Positions 48,167 to 57,112 of a DNA stretch of 59,967 bases are shown in pieces. Source of the DNA: a virus; the IMG/VR virus record IMGVR_UViG_3300025098_000041, positions 1-59,967 of that record. One strand, given 5' to 3'. The position numbers and the translations under genes are program-made. The notes beneath the pieces were generated by a model. It was not told where the DNA came from and made no database searches. It saw only the letters and a list, made by a program, of their open reading frames with translations. The first letter of the stretch is position 1. Each line of letters opens with the position of its first letter.

Positions 48167-50040
48167 TTGTAATCATCCATTGTTAGAGGCTGTTCACCTC
48201 TGGCTTTTCTATTCTCGTTAATCGTCTGCAACTCTGCCTCTGTTGGCATATCACCCTGCGCAGGCCCAAACTTAATACCTGCGTTTTGCTCCATCCAGCT
48301 AACAGCAAGATCAAGGTTTTCTTGAGGCTTTTCTACCGTAAGTCTATATATCTCTTTGAGCTTTTTCTTTATTAGTGCTGCATCACCTGAAACAAAAGAA
48401 ATTTCACCAACGAGATCTTCAACGCGTCTACGGTCGTTATCAGAAAGAGTTTTACCTGACTCTTGCAGAATGTTAGTTGCCTCCCTTACGGCAATTTCTT
48501 TAAGCATTGTACGAGCTTGTGCGATATCAGTTGGCTGATCACCAACGTTAAATCCCAAGTTTCTAAGTCCAGTATATACTGTACTTACCATTTGATCTGG
48601 AATGCTAACACCGCTATCAATTGCAGAAATCAAATTTTCAAACTTTGCAGAACCAGAAGTAATGCTTTGCTGTAGTTCTCCAAAGCGTCGAACAACCGTT
48701 TCTGGGTTTTCTGCAATCTTAAACGAAGTTGGTGTTAGCCCTTTATAGTTCGGATCAGCCGCTGCGGCTAAAACTTGTAACTCAGGCGCAACATCATCAG
48801 CTTTACCGCCAATCAAAGATACACGTTCATACCCTGACCACATATCTCCAAGATCAACGCCCTCTGCACGTTTCTCTAAGATAGACATACGGTCAGATGC
48901 GTCAATGAACTCATACTGATTGTCAAAGTCCTTGTTATCAATCAGCTTATTAAGCTCAAATGGATTGAGATCAACGAACTCGCCATCATCAAAGTTCGCG
49001 AACTCTGTGCCTTTGCCGCCTTTTTTATAAACCCAATACTTGCCACGCCTTTTACCCGCCAAGTCCGCAGCTTCGTCTTTGGCTCTATCTGATCCTCGTG
49101 ACTCAAGAGCATACTTACCAGCAGCCAATGCAGCAGTTTGAGCTTTGTTTTTGGCTTTCTCAAGGGCAGGCAATGCAGCAGAGCCAGCTTTACCAACCGC
49201 GCTCAACATACGACCTACATTGAATCCCTTACCAGCGCGGTTCTGCATTAATGCTAGTCCCATTGACATCAAAGCCGAACTTTTGTCCACCTTGCCGCTG
49301 ATATCTACCCCGGTAGCTTCTGCGAACTCTTTTTTATAATCATCAAGAGTACGCTCTTTTTTATCAGGTCCAGCGCCACGAACAGAATTAATGAAGTCAT
49401 CCATTGCACTAGCAAAGGTTTCATCAAGTGCTTTCTGCACGTTCTGTGGGTCGGCTCCCATCTCCGGCATCATACCTTCGGCAAGCCTTTCCTCTTCTGC
49501 CCGAAATTCTTCCGCAGATTGGCCTCTTTGTTTTTCTGCAATTATATTTTGCGCTATAGCTTCGTCACTCGCACCAGTCGGTGCATTGATTTTCGCAATC
49601 TGTTCAGCTATTTCATCCAAAGGACTTATAAAATCATTACTTAAATCCAAGTTCTCAGCGTTTTGTAATCTGAGCTTATCCCTTTCTAGTCTAGAAATGT
49701 TATCTTCTGGTCCTGCGAATTTTGAACTTTCTTGCATACTTTTAATTTTAGCAAATTCTGCCTCTAAGCCTTTAGGAGCTAACTCCTCGATCCTGCGCAA
49801 ACTCTCAGCTTGTCTTTCTTCGGCTATTCTGCGTTCTATTTGAGGATTCACAATTCTGGGGTCCATGCCAGACTGAATCTGACCCTTTCCTGATTCTCTT
49901 AATGTTGAAATAACTTTAGACAATTGAGAACTAGGACCAAGACCCGGACCTTCTTCTTGGAATAGATCGCCCAGTCCACGACTTTTTTGAGCCGCTAAGT
50001 AACGCTCATATAAACGCGCTGGGTCTAGAGGATCAGCCAT
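48163..50040 (-). CDS. Internal virion protein (625 residues)
   Basis: A Glu/Lys/Ala-rich, mainly helical protein (MADPLDPARLYERYLAAQKS). A glycine-alanine segment near 280-310 (ALAAGKYALE region) and YWVYKKGGKGTEFANFDDGE lie in the middle. It overlaps the next gene by ATGA. Family unknown; place in the virion block suggests an ejected or tail-core protein. A 23-base leader before its ATG is shared with the gene at 50052-51338. Confidence 0.65.
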   Translation of the reverse strand: MADPLDPARLYERYLAAQKSRGLGDLFQEEGPGLGPSSQLSKVISTLRESGKGQIQSGMDPRIVNPQIERRIAEERQAESLRRIEELAPKGLEAEFAKIKSMQESSKFAGPEDNISRLERDKLRLQNAENLDLSNDFISPLDEIAEQIAKINAPTGASDEAIAQNIIAEKQRGQSAEEFRAEEERLAEGMMPEMGADPQNVQKALDETFASAMDDFINSVRGAGPDKKERTLDDYKKEFAEATGVDISGKVDKSSALMSMGLALMQNRAGKGFNVGRMLSAVGKAGSAALPALEKAKNKAQTAALAAGKYALESRGSDRAKDEAADLAGKRRGKYWVYKKGGKGTEFANFDDGEFVDLNPFELNKLIDNKDFDNQYEFIDASDRMSILEKRAEGVDLGDMWSGYERVSLIGGKADDVAPELQVLAAAADPNYKGLTPTSFKIAENPETVVRRFGELQQSITSGSAKFENLISAIDSGVSIPDQMVSTVYTGLRNLGFNVGDQPTDIAQARTMLKEIAVREATNILQESGKTLSDNDRRRVEDLVGEISFVSGDAALIKKKLKEIYRLTVEKPQENLDLAVSWMEQNAGIKFGPAQGDMPTEAELQTINENRKARGEQPLTMDDYK

Positions 50041-50051
50041 AATTGTTCGCC

Positions 50052-51338
50052 TTATGCAGCTTGGTTAATGCCCTGAAGCGCAGTGTATGCGCCAAGACCA
50101 GATACAAATGGATTAGGTTGTTGACCATAGTTTTGCTGAGTTTGTGAATAAACGCCTGCTGACGGAGTTCCTGACAGCGCACCATATGCGTATGTGTACG
50201 GTAACAACGCTTGCTCTGTTGGACGCTGATATTCCTGACGCGATGTATCAATCATGCTCTGACGATATCCACGCTCCGCCTCACCTACGCCTGTCATAAA
50301 GGCTAAGTCTGCGGGACCAAGAGCGGAGTAAACACGACCAATATCTGCTGTCGTACCTGCTAGACTGTCATAACCCGTCCCCAGATTGCCATACCCAGTT
50401 CCAAGCGCCCCTACACTCTGGCCTAAACCACCCATTAAACGTCCTGCTTCTAAGTCGCGAGTAGATGCTTTTTCATATGCGTTCTGAGATGCATCTAAAG
50501 CAGACTGATAACCCCTTGCTCTTAGGTCGGTACTAGCTTTGGTTTTCGCGTCTTGAATCGCTCGTTCAACTTCTGCGGCCTGAATGCCTTGACGCGATCC
50601 TCCAAATGCACCTGCGCGCACGGCCTGATCAGATGCGCGCTTTCTAGATGTTTCACCCTGACGCTCAATATCTTTTTCAGATTCCTTGATAACATCATCT
50701 ATGTAAGGATTCATATACGAACTAACATACTGAGATGGGTCATACATGCCACGCCCACCAGACACATACTGTGCTGCAGGCCCAAAAAATGTCTTTGCTT
50801 CGCCTATTGTGCCAAGACCGCGACGAAGAGATTCAACGCCACCAGTCGTAGCAGCTCCTGCAGTTTCAAAATATGGCTGATATCGACCTAAAAAGTCTGG
50901 AATGCCATCATTATTAGAATCTTGAGAAAGAGCTTGAGAGCCAAACGTTTCTAATCCAAATCCTGTAATATCTCCGGGCTGTGCGCCTTCAGGATAAACT
51001 AGCCCTTGCTGTACCATTAGGGCATCATTTGAATCAATCTTACCATCGCCATCATAATCGTACTGCAAATCAGTTTCTATTGAACCTGTACTCATTTGCA
51101 TTATTTTGGTGGCTAAATCATCAGCGGCCTGACCAGATATCGGCTGCGCCCGGCCCTGCTGACCTGCTAGTCTGTACGGCGCGACACCAAACAAATCTGG
51201 ACGTTGGAGGATACCGCCCTGCAGAACACCTTCTTTATCCTCTATTCCAAATATTCCTTGGAGCAGAGCTTTCTCAAGGCGCTCAATGTATTCGGGACGG
51301 CGTTGAACGGTTTCACTTGTGTATGTTTCGTCAGCCAT
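50052..51338 (-). CDS. Virion protein with Ca-binding loops (428 residues)
   Basis: A 428-residue protein. At about residues 92-103 DYDGDGKIDSND and at about 140-150 DSNNDGIPDFL are calcium-binding loops of the dockerin/EF-hand kind. Residues 200-300 are helical, with charged repeats (KASDQAVRAGAFGGSRQG region). The C-terminal part is Gly/Tyr-rich (GTGYGNLGTGYDSLAG). This plan suits a tail or ejection protein stabilised by calcium. Start site shares its leader with 48163-50040. Confidence 0.65.
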   Translation of the reverse strand: MADETYTSETVQRRPEYIERLEKALLQGIFGIEDKEGVLQGGILQRPDLFGVAPYRLAGQQGRAQPISGQAADDLATKIMQMSTGSIETDLQYDYDGDGKIDSNDALMVQQGLVYPEGAQPGDITGFGLETFGSQALSQDSNNDGIPDFLGRYQPYFETAGAATTGGVESLRRGLGTIGEAKTFFGPAAQYVSGGRGMYDPSQYVSSYMNPYIDDVIKESEKDIERQGETSRKRASDQAVRAGAFGGSRQGIQAAEVERAIQDAKTKASTDLRARGYQSALDASQNAYEKASTRDLEAGRLMGGLGQSVGALGTGYGNLGTGYDSLAGTTADIGRVYSALGPADLAFMTGVGEAERGYRQSMIDTSRQEYQRPTEQALLPYTYAYGALSGTPSAGVYSQTQQNYGQQPNPFVSGLGAYTALQGINQAA

Positions 51339-52137
51339 AATTGTTCGCCTTATTTTCTAGTTGATTCATCATAGAGTAGGCTTTTTGAATACCTTCTTTA
51401 GAATCACCGTTACCAAGACCTTTTACTGCGTCTTTCGTTAACACAAATTCACCTGCCATTAACATAGCAGGAACATCATCTTTTTGACCAGAGCCTTCTG
51501 ACGGCATGATTCCGCCATTGCGACGAGGGAAATACTGACCATCAATATATCCACCAGCCGCATATTTGTTTGGAACGTTGAGTTTAATACGTCCTTCACC
51601 ACCAAATGGGCGGGAAGCTCTCCCGCTACCTAGCTCTTCATCTTGGTCAAACAGTTTAGACCCAAGACCTGATACAAGAGATGTAGCTAAAGCCTCACCA
51701 ACGCGAGAGTTTAGAAGATTTGTCATTTTACTATCTGGCTGCAGTAGCCCTGAATCCACAAGAAATTTAGCGTATCCTAATGTATTTTCGCCCTGCTTGA
51801 ATACTGGGGCCAAATTTGCTGCAGTTTTAGCCACCGATGACAAGTTAGGTCTAGTCGCTATGGCATCTGCGTTTATTTTACCTGAAATTGCTCTATCTGC
51901 TGCAGCACGAGAAATTTGATCTGGACTCATTCCCGATACTGCTTGTTCAGTCCCACCACCAAACAAGTTACCTATATTCTCAGAACCAAGCCCTTGCTGA
52001 AGAGCAGTAAACATTAGTGCGTCTTTTGTGTCACCACCAAGTAGCTTTGATGTAATAGCATTTGCGGCAAGATTCGTAAGGAAGTTACCACCACCGCCCC
52101 CGCCACCAAAGATTCCTGAGATAAGTTTATCTAACAT
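51331..52137 (-). CDS. Virion protein with Gly-rich start and GGIMPSEGSGQKDDVP motif
   Basis: A 268-residue protein from the ATG at 52137 (MLDKLISGIFGGGGGGG) with GGAG 6-9 bases before it. The C-terminal YFPRRNGGIMPSEGSGQKDD then VPAMLMAGEFVLTKDAVKGL is a motif I know from phage tail or tape proteins. The poly-glycine run and helices suggest an assembly or tail role. Overlaps the next gene by 8 bases. Confidence 0.7.
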   Translation of the reverse strand: MLDKLISGIFGGGGGGGNFLTNLAANAITSKLLGGDTKDALMFTALQQGLGSENIGNLFGGGTEQAVSGMSPDQISRAAADRAISGKINADAIATRPNLSSVAKTAANLAPVFKQGENTLGYAKFLVDSGLLQPDSKMTNLLNSRVGEALATSLVSGLGSKLFDQDEELGSGRASRPFGGEGRIKLNVPNKYAAGGYIDGQYFPRRNGGIMPSEGSGQKDDVPAMLMAGEFVLTKDAVKGLGNGDSKEGIQKAYSMMNQLENKANNYG

Positions 52138-52206
52138 TGGACGCTCCAAGTATCATTTATGCTTTTTTAACACACTATTCGCAGATTTCAAAGGGTACAG
52201 CATATC

Positions 52207-52833
52207 TTACGACAACCAACCATAAATATTTTTAGTCTTCTCGATACGATCATCTAAACCGTGATATCCACCATTCACACGCTTAGTAATGCTCTTAATA
52301 ATACTATTATTAACACCCTTATCAGCAAGTCCGAACAAGCCGTTCTTTTCAAAGAAGAATATTGCGCTGTCCATTGCAAGCTCAGTCGCAATCGGTGATG
52401 GGTCATTTACCAATCCATCACGCCCAATATGTTCGGCAAATTCACGAACGTTGTTTTTGCCAGTTAATTGGATGAAACCTTTTCCTGCAAAAAGCCAACC
52501 ATCACCGCTGCTTTCGGGTCCATTCCCCATACGGCTTGAGTAAACCTTGTTCGCTAATTTTTCAGGGTTCATCGCGTATGGCGCGGCGTCCACCTCTGTT
52601 GCAAAACGAGAAGGCCAAACTCTGCACATAGTAGATGCACGGTAGTTAAGGTTTTCTTCGCTAACCATAAAGTTTGCACTTTCGTGCGCTGCTTGACCTA
52701 ATAAGTGTGCGCCACGTTTTGGTGACAATTTGTAACGATCTGCGATTGCACGGGCCGTATTGGGGCCGAACGCCCCATCTGCCGTTACGCCACACTTGGC
52801 CTGCAATATTTTGAGTGCTTCACCTTTTGCCAT
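52207..52833 (-). CDS. Endolysin (GH19-like, with N-terminal PG-binding region)
   Basis: A 208-residue lysin. Residues 7-30 (KILQAKCGVTADGAFGPNTA) form a small peptidoglycan-binding-like motif. The catalytic part has HLLGQAAHESANF with the likely acid Glu51, a second acidic residue in SEENLNY (about 59-60) and FAGKGFIQLTGKNN, the GH19 chitinase/lysozyme signature. Cuts peptidoglycan to release phage. Its ATG shares a base with the holin stop. Confidence 0.88.
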   Translation of the reverse strand: MAKGEALKILQAKCGVTADGAFGPNTARAIADRYKLSPKRGAHLLGQAAHESANFMVSEENLNYRASTMCRVWPSRFATEVDAAPYAMNPEKLANKVYSSRMGNGPESSGDGWLFAGKGFIQLTGKNNVREFAEHIGRDGLVNDPSPIATELAMDSAIFFFEKNGLFGLADKGVNNSIIKSITKRVNGGYHGLDDRIEKTKNIYGWLS

Positions 52834-53222
52834 TATTTCTTACCCCCAAAAAACTTAGTTGCTGACCTGACGGCGAAGCTACTAGCGACGATTACACCCA
52901 AAGTATATTGATACCATTCTGGCATGGATTCCAATGCAGCGAATCCATTTGCGACAGCGTTTCTGCCAAACTCACCACAAAATGACAGCACAAGAGGGAT
53001 TGAAAAGAGCAAAACAAGATATTCATCTTTCCATGAGCTTTGGGTTCCTTGAGCCATAATCCGCTCCCAGTCCGCAACGCTTGTCTTTTCGCTGAGAAGG
53101 ATCTTGGATTTAGTTTCTGCCTCAGTGAGCTTTAACTTGGCTTCCGCTGCGGTTTTATCAGCTTTGCCCTGCAACCAGCTTCCAGCGAGGTTGGCGATTG
53201 GCCCTATAAATGCTTGTATCAT
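52833..53222 (-). CDS. GTA-type holin
   Basis: A 129-residue protein of the holin family first described in alphaproteobacterial gene-transfer agents. N-terminal IQAFIGPIANLAGSW, a charged central helix (KADKTAAEAKLKLTEAETKS) and two membrane segments near 76-95 (YLVLLFSIPLVLSF) and 104-122 (YTLGVIVASSFAVRS). It would open the inner membrane for the endolysin. Overlaps the neighbouring membrane gene by ATGA. Family supports an alphaproteobacterial host. Confidence 0.85.
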   Translation of the reverse strand: MIQAFIGPIANLAGSWLQGKADKTAAEAKLKLTEAETKSKILLSEKTSVADWERIMAQGTQSSWKDEYLVLLFSIPLVLSFCGEFGRNAVANGFAALESMPEWYQYTLGVIVASSFAVRSATKFFGGKK

Positions 53223-53407
53223 TTTTCAGAACCTAACCACACGGCAAACGCGCCCGTCATGGCCCCCGAGCAGATGCTAATCATTGCGGATTGTTGCGTG
53301 GACAAATCATCCAAACTCATCCCCCACTCCAAAACGCGTATATACATGATCGTCATAACCAGCATCATAAGACGCGGCATGATCTTCCAAGCTAGTAATT
53401 TTTCCAT
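53219..53407 (-). CDS. Small two-segment membrane protein
   Basis: A 62-residue protein with two membrane segments (RLMMLVMTIMYIRVLEWGM and ISICSGAMTGAFAVWLG) and a short acidic turn. I know this pattern from lysis cassettes of marine phages; it could be a second holin or antiholin. Overlaps the holin start by ATGA. Confidence 0.7.
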   Translation of the reverse strand: MEKLLAWKIMPRLMMLVMTIMYIRVLEWGMSLDDLSTQQSAMISICSGAMTGAFAVWLGSEK

Positions 53408-53408
53408 G

Positions 53409-53663
53409 TCAAACCTCTATGTTTAACTTTGTTCCCTGCGGTCTATCCGCATTAGTCTTGCGCCCAAATCTATCATAACTTTCCTGTAAGTCCAATCTTT
53501 GCTTTACGAGCGCCTCTAAGTGGCTGTGATTAGCCCTGTGTTCTTTCTCTACCCTCTGCTCCGCTAAATGCGTTTCTATGCGCTCACGCACTCTGGTTTG
53601 GGCGTGTATGTCGCTTCCCACATTAAACGGCGCGTTGCCCACTCCTGAAACACCGTCAGCCAT
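53409..53663 (-). CDS. Small coiled-coil lysis-cassette protein
   Basis: An 84-residue protein, mostly one charged helix (RVRERIETHLAEQRVEKEHR) with a basic end. Its ATG overlaps the stop of the membrane-anchored gene (TGATG). Possible spanin-like or regulatory partner. Family unknown. Confidence 0.6.
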   Translation of the reverse strand: MADGVSGVGNAPFNVGSDIHAQTRVRERIETHLAEQRVEKEHRANHSHLEALVKQRLDLQESYDRFGRKTNADRPQGTKLNIEV

Positions 53664-54106
53664 CAGATGCGCCCCTGCTTCGCTAAAATTATAACAATGG
53701 TTATTCCAAGCATAATTGTAACAATGACTGTGGAGCCGCCGTAAATAATAATGCGCTCAACAATCTTTGCCTTACGCTTCCTCTCTGCTTCTGCCTTAGC
53801 CTTACGATCTTTCCTTGCCTGAACCCTTATAGCTTGCAGTTCGCCCCAAGCAGAAAACCCTCTGGTGGCAATGACGATCTGGCGCAGTTCTTCTTCTGCG
53901 TCCTTTGCCCGCTGCAAATTAACAAAGGTTTCCATAGCGTTTTCATCAGAGCCAGAGAAAAGACTGTTCTTTTTTTTCTCATGGGCGTTGCGCAGATCAT
54001 CCACACCATCAAAAAATTCACCAATTTGCTTAGTTACGTTGACAAGTTCCTTGCCCGCAGAGACAGCAGATTTCACGGCTGCAAACGCCGTAAATGGATC
54101 TATCAT
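53663..54106 (-). CDS. Membrane-anchored lysis-cassette protein, copy 2 (complete)
   Basis: A 147-residue protein, full-length partner of the fragment at 1-436. I use the ATG at 54106 because it exists in both copies. Soluble N-terminal half, Lys/Arg/Glu-rich helix near 90-115 and C-terminal membrane segment (IIIYGGSTVIVTIMLGITIV). The first 127 bases of its 3' end are identical to window start 1-127. Overlaps its neighbours by ATGA and TGATG. Function likely in lysis. Confidence 0.75.
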   Translation of the reverse strand: MIDPFTAFAAVKSAVSAGKELVNVTKQIGEFFDGVDDLRNAHEKKKNSLFSGSDENAMETFVNLQRAKDAEEELRQIVIATRGFSAWGELQAIRVQARKDRKAKAEAERKRKAKIVERIIIYGGSTVIVTIMLGITIVIILAKQGRI

Positions 54107-54305
54107 GTGTCTTTTCCCACAATGATATATCCCAAGCATTTAGCATCAGGATGTATTCTGTATGTTTTTGGATAATGGTAATAAAATGACGGGCGCGGGC
54201 AGCGATACCGGCAAGCCTTGTACATGATCCCATTTGGGAACATTCCAAAGGCAATAGATGTTAGGGCGCAAATCATGGCCCAATTATATCACATTTTACT
54301 TGACA
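53671..54305. repeat. Direct repeat, right copy (pairs with 1-635)
   Basis: Exact match to 1-127 at 53671-53797, then diverged homology to about 54305. To the right the sequence continues into the second head module; to the left lie the rest of the lysis genes. Confidence 0.9.
54103..54276 (-). CDS. Conserved 57-residue lysis-cassette protein, copy 2
   Basis: Same gene as 433-606, starting MICALTSIAFGMFPNG and ending YIIVGKDT. The pattern of silent changes against copy 1 supports this frame over the overlapping longer one. Hydrophobic start and a YKACRYRCPRP stretch. ATGA overlap with the next gene. The only gene besides the membrane-anchored one that is present in both head-module contexts. 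Confidence 0.7.
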   Translation of the reverse strand: MICALTSIAFGMFPNGIMYKACRYRCPRPSFYYHYPKTYRIHPDAKCLGYIIVGKDT

Positions 54306-54529
54306 GCTAAATTCTGAATGTCGCGCCGCATCTCTTTTTGATCGTCACGCATTTCTTTCAACAACTCATGCATCATATCTGTTTTTTGCTCAAGAAGCTT
54401 GATTTGAGACTTGCTAGTCAAAAGATTATTAATAATCCACCATCCAGAAGCAGCAACAGCCCCCGCAACAGCAATCACAAAACCCATGTAATCTTGCACA
54501 AATTTCAACGCCTTAGCCCTAATAACCAT
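54296..54529 (-). CDS. Membrane-anchored coiled-coil protein (second head module side)
   Basis: A 77-residue protein with one N-terminal membrane segment (YMGFVIAVAGAVAASGWWII) followed by a coiled coil (LEQKTDMMHELLKEMRDDQK). Shape resembles small holin-associated or XhlA-like proteins. A remnant of its 3' end can be seen near 610-630 in the left copy of the repeat. Confidence 0.65.
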   Translation of the reverse strand: MVIRAKALKFVQDYMGFVIAVAGAVAASGWWIINNLLTSKSQIKLLEQKTDMMHELLKEMRDDQKEMRRDIQNLAVK

Positions 54530-54803
54530 TTGCGATCAGCTTGCTGAAGTCACCACTCATCAATTTCTTTTTAACATATTCTCCGAACTCTTGCGACCCA
54601 ATTTTAGATCCGCATTCCCGCGCCCACATTTCAGCAACAACAAATGGTATAGATCCAGCTAAACGCATGTCAGATTTGCTGTTGTGACCGTCAATATTGC
54701 GCTCTTTATTAAAGTCCAAAATGCGCTGAATATCTTGAGAACGCTTTACAACAACCTTGTCATCTTCTGTATGCCATTCAGTATTTAGAATTGTGTCAGA
54801 CAT
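54519..54803 (-). CDS. Small head-cluster protein with WHTEDDKVVVKR motif
   Basis: A 94-residue protein from the ATG at 54803 (MSDTILNTEWHTEDDKVVVK). HNSKSDMRLAGSIPFVVAEM is a conserved segment I know from a small phage family coded beside capsid and tail genes of podoviruses. It probably acts in head or tail assembly. Overlaps the next gene by 11 bases. Confidence 0.65.
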   Translation of the reverse strand: MSDTILNTEWHTEDDKVVVKRSQDIQRILDFNKERNIDGHNSKSDMRLAGSIPFVVAEMWARECGSKIGSQEFGEYVKKKLMSGDFSKLIANGY

Positions 54804-55062
54804 TCTTCTTTGGCCTTCCGCGTTTCTTTGGTGCTTTCCCGCCTTCCCACGCTTCATTTATATTTGGCGTAGAAGGGTCATCAGCTTTTAGTTTACCTTT
54901 TGCAGTACGCGCACGTTTCGGCGCAGATGCTTTGATTTCCTCACCAAACCCGTTAGCAATGAATGTTGCTGCTTCGTCTGGTGTTGCCTCTATCACATCA
55001 CCTTTTCCTAATTGCCTTCCAGCAAAGAATGGCTTTCGATCTGTTGTTATCTTTATTTTCAT
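54796..55062 (-). CDS. Small head protein with DDPSTPNINEAW motif
   Basis: An 88-residue protein from the ATG at 55062, with GGAGGTG before it. Carries RARTAKGKLKADDPSTP, then NEAW, a motif shared with the protein at 17166-17474 in the first head module. Basic C-terminus (KKRGRPKK). Starts downstream of the capsid gene; likely a minor capsid or neck protein. Confidence 0.7.
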   Translation of the reverse strand: MKIKITTDRKPFFAGRQLGKGDVIEATPDEAATFIANGFGEEIKASAPKRARTAKGKLKADDPSTPNINEAWEGGKAPKKRGRPKKNV

Positions 55063-55112
55063 AAACACCTCCACAAATAGAATAGAGGGGCATTTCTGCC
55101 CCCCTAACTTTA

Positions 55113-56105
55113 TTATGTTGCGTTTACGTCTGCAACAATACCGTGGGCTTTCTGTGAAGTGACCTGAAGGCCATATTCGCAAGAAATCAAACGGCGCTCT
55201 GACAAACCAGTTTTTGCAAGTGGCTCTTGCTTGGCTGTTTGCAGATAAGCAACTTCCGCATAGTTTGGATCAAGAACAAAAACGTCTGGTGTATAAGCTA
55301 CGCTAGACACTGTTCTGACACGCATATGACGGTTAGGCACGATCTGAAGTTCACCAAAATCAGAAACATAAACGTCAATTGCAGCGTTCAGCTTGCTATC
55401 TTCAGCTTCTTTGTAACGTGTTGCGTTACCTGTGAAGGTAGACATTTTTTGCTTTTGAGCAGATCCACACATAACAATAGTTGGCTGTGCGCCTGCATTC
55501 CAGCAATCAGCAATCACATCTTTAAGGAGTGCTTCTGTCAATGGACGCAAAGTTCCATCAGTAGCTGCTGCGTTTACAAAACCAGCTTCACCCGTACCAG
55601 ATGTTGTACCATTAGCACCACCTGAACCACGCGAAGTGTTTGAGGTTAAGAAGGCTGGCAGACCCGCCGCTTGACGCGCTGTGCCTGATGCACCGGCTGA
55701 CGCTGCAACGTTATCCAGAAGCATTGCTTCCATGTCACGCTTCAGTTCAGACAGTTTGTAAGCAACTTGCTTCGCTACAGTCTGAGCATTGGCAACACCA
55801 TTCACTGCTTGATTCGTTGAACTCACCTCAACCACCTTGGCACTGATTTGCGTATATCCGCCCTTGCGAACCGCATTAGTTGGTGCAGTGTTGGCAATGC
55901 CTACGTCACCCTCAATCTGACGGTTTGCACCAGTTGCAGCAAGATCAACTTCACTCCACTCAAAGTAAGTGTTGTCAACATTGCGTGTGCCAATAGTAGA
56001 CATAAAGATAGTCTCTGTTGGCGAAATTGAGGTCATCGCTTCCGCTAAGTCCTCACGAATTGTAGACACATCATATGTCTCGTTTGTGTTAGCTGTTACA
56101 GCCAT
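55113..56105 (-). CDS. Major capsid protein, SU10-type (second head module)
   Basis: A 330-residue protein whose C-terminal part (PNRHMRVRTVSSVAYTPDVF, VLDPNYAEVAYLQT, LAKTGLSERRLISCEYGLQV) matches the SU10-type major capsid family (DUF5309). The N-terminal DVSTIREDLAEAMTSISPTE and the TNQAVNGVANAQTVAKQVAY helix are also typical. It builds the head shell. Not related in sequence to the capsid protein at 13473-14381. Confidence 0.85.
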   Translation of the reverse strand: MAVTANTNETYDVSTIREDLAEAMTSISPTETIFMSTIGTRNVDNTYFEWSEVDLAATGANRQIEGDVGIANTAPTNAVRKGGYTQISAKVVEVSSTNQAVNGVANAQTVAKQVAYKLSELKRDMEAMLLDNVAASAGASGTARQAAGLPAFLTSNTSRGSGGANGTTSGTGEAGFVNAAATDGTLRPLTEALLKDVIADCWNAGAQPTIVMCGSAQKQKMSTFTGNATRYKEAEDSKLNAAIDVYVSDFGELQIVPNRHMRVRTVSSVAYTPDVFVLDPNYAEVAYLQTAKQEPLAKTGLSERRLISCEYGLQVTSQKAHGIVADVNAT

Positions 56106-56128
56106 TGTCTTATTCCTTTAGACAAAAG

Positions 56129-57112
56129 TTAAGAGGTTAGCCACGCGGCAACATCATCTATGCCACCTGACCGCTTCATTGCCGCCGTTGCTTTTTTCGC
56201 TTTGGTTGCTTTTCCAGCGCTTGCCGCTCGCTTGGCTGCTGGCTTGACTACTGGCCGCGCACCCTCTGCCTTTTGTTGGGCAGCGGGTTTGTTGGCCTGA
56301 AGTTCTCGCCATTTTAGAGCATCATTTAAGATCATAACTTCCTCTGCCGTTTTAACAGTACCAATTTGCTCATCAGTAAGCTGGTAATGCTTTTTGGCTT
56401 TGGTTGTTACATCTTGGATAAATGCACTGCGCTTTTCAGCATTGTTAAAATCAGGCATCCATTCAGCTAGGCGCATTGCCTGTTGCTCAAGGAATTGATT
56501 ATTTAACTGCTGGTTACGCGCTTGCTCTTGCTGCGCCAGATAAGAAGCTTTTTGCTCCCATTGCTGACGCATTTCCATGCCGCGACGATATGCTTCCGCT
56601 TGCTCCTGAAAACCTAGAGGGTCACTATCACGCAGTTCCTCAGATGGATACTCAGGTACTATCGGAACGCCTTGCGTCTGAACTTGCTGTACCATTTGAT
56701 ACAAAACTTGGCGCTCTTGGTCTACTTGCTGTTGTAGCGCGTCAAATTGCTTTCTTTGCTCTGCTACTTCGCTCATACCCTTTTGGATGTACTTTTGCCC
56801 AGAGTATCCACGGGTAAGCTCATCTAGGTCTACCTGCTTAGTTTCACCATCTACTTTGACAGTGTATAAAGCAGGCTCCTCTTGAGCCGCCTGATGCTCA
56901 TCCTCAACATCCTCATCATATGTATCTGTGTCGCCATATGATACGTCATCATTCTGATCTTGTGCTTCAGAATTTACTGTTTCGGGTTGAGTGTCCTCAG
57001 TTGCCTCTACAGATCCCTCTGATGCATCATCAGAATTAGCAGGCGTTTCTAAAATCAAATTGTCAGTAACCGCCTGCAAGTCGTTACCATTGATTGGGTT
57101 AGTCGTTTCCAC
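56129..57112 (-). CDS. Scaffolding-like protein (second head module)
   Basis: A 327-residue protein starting at a GTG (57112) with GGAAGGG before it. Acidic N-terminus (ASEGSVEATEDTQPETVNSE), long coiled coil at about 100-200 (QRKQFDALQQQVDQERQVLY), basic Ala/Lys-rich C-terminal third. As in other scaffolds it sits directly upstream of the capsid gene. Confidence 0.75.
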   Translation of the reverse strand: METTNPINGNDLQAVTDNLILETPANSDDASEGSVEATEDTQPETVNSEAQDQNDDVSYGDTDTYDEDVEDEHQAAQEEPALYTVKVDGETKQVDLDELTRGYSGQKYIQKGMSEVAEQRKQFDALQQQVDQERQVLYQMVQQVQTQGVPIVPEYPSEELRDSDPLGFQEQAEAYRRGMEMRQQWEQKASYLAQQEQARNQQLNNQFLEQQAMRLAEWMPDFNNAEKRSAFIQDVTTKAKKHYQLTDEQIGTVKTAEEVMILNDALKWRELQANKPAAQQKAEGARPVVKPAAKRAASAGKATKAKKATAAMKRSGGIDDVAAWLTS

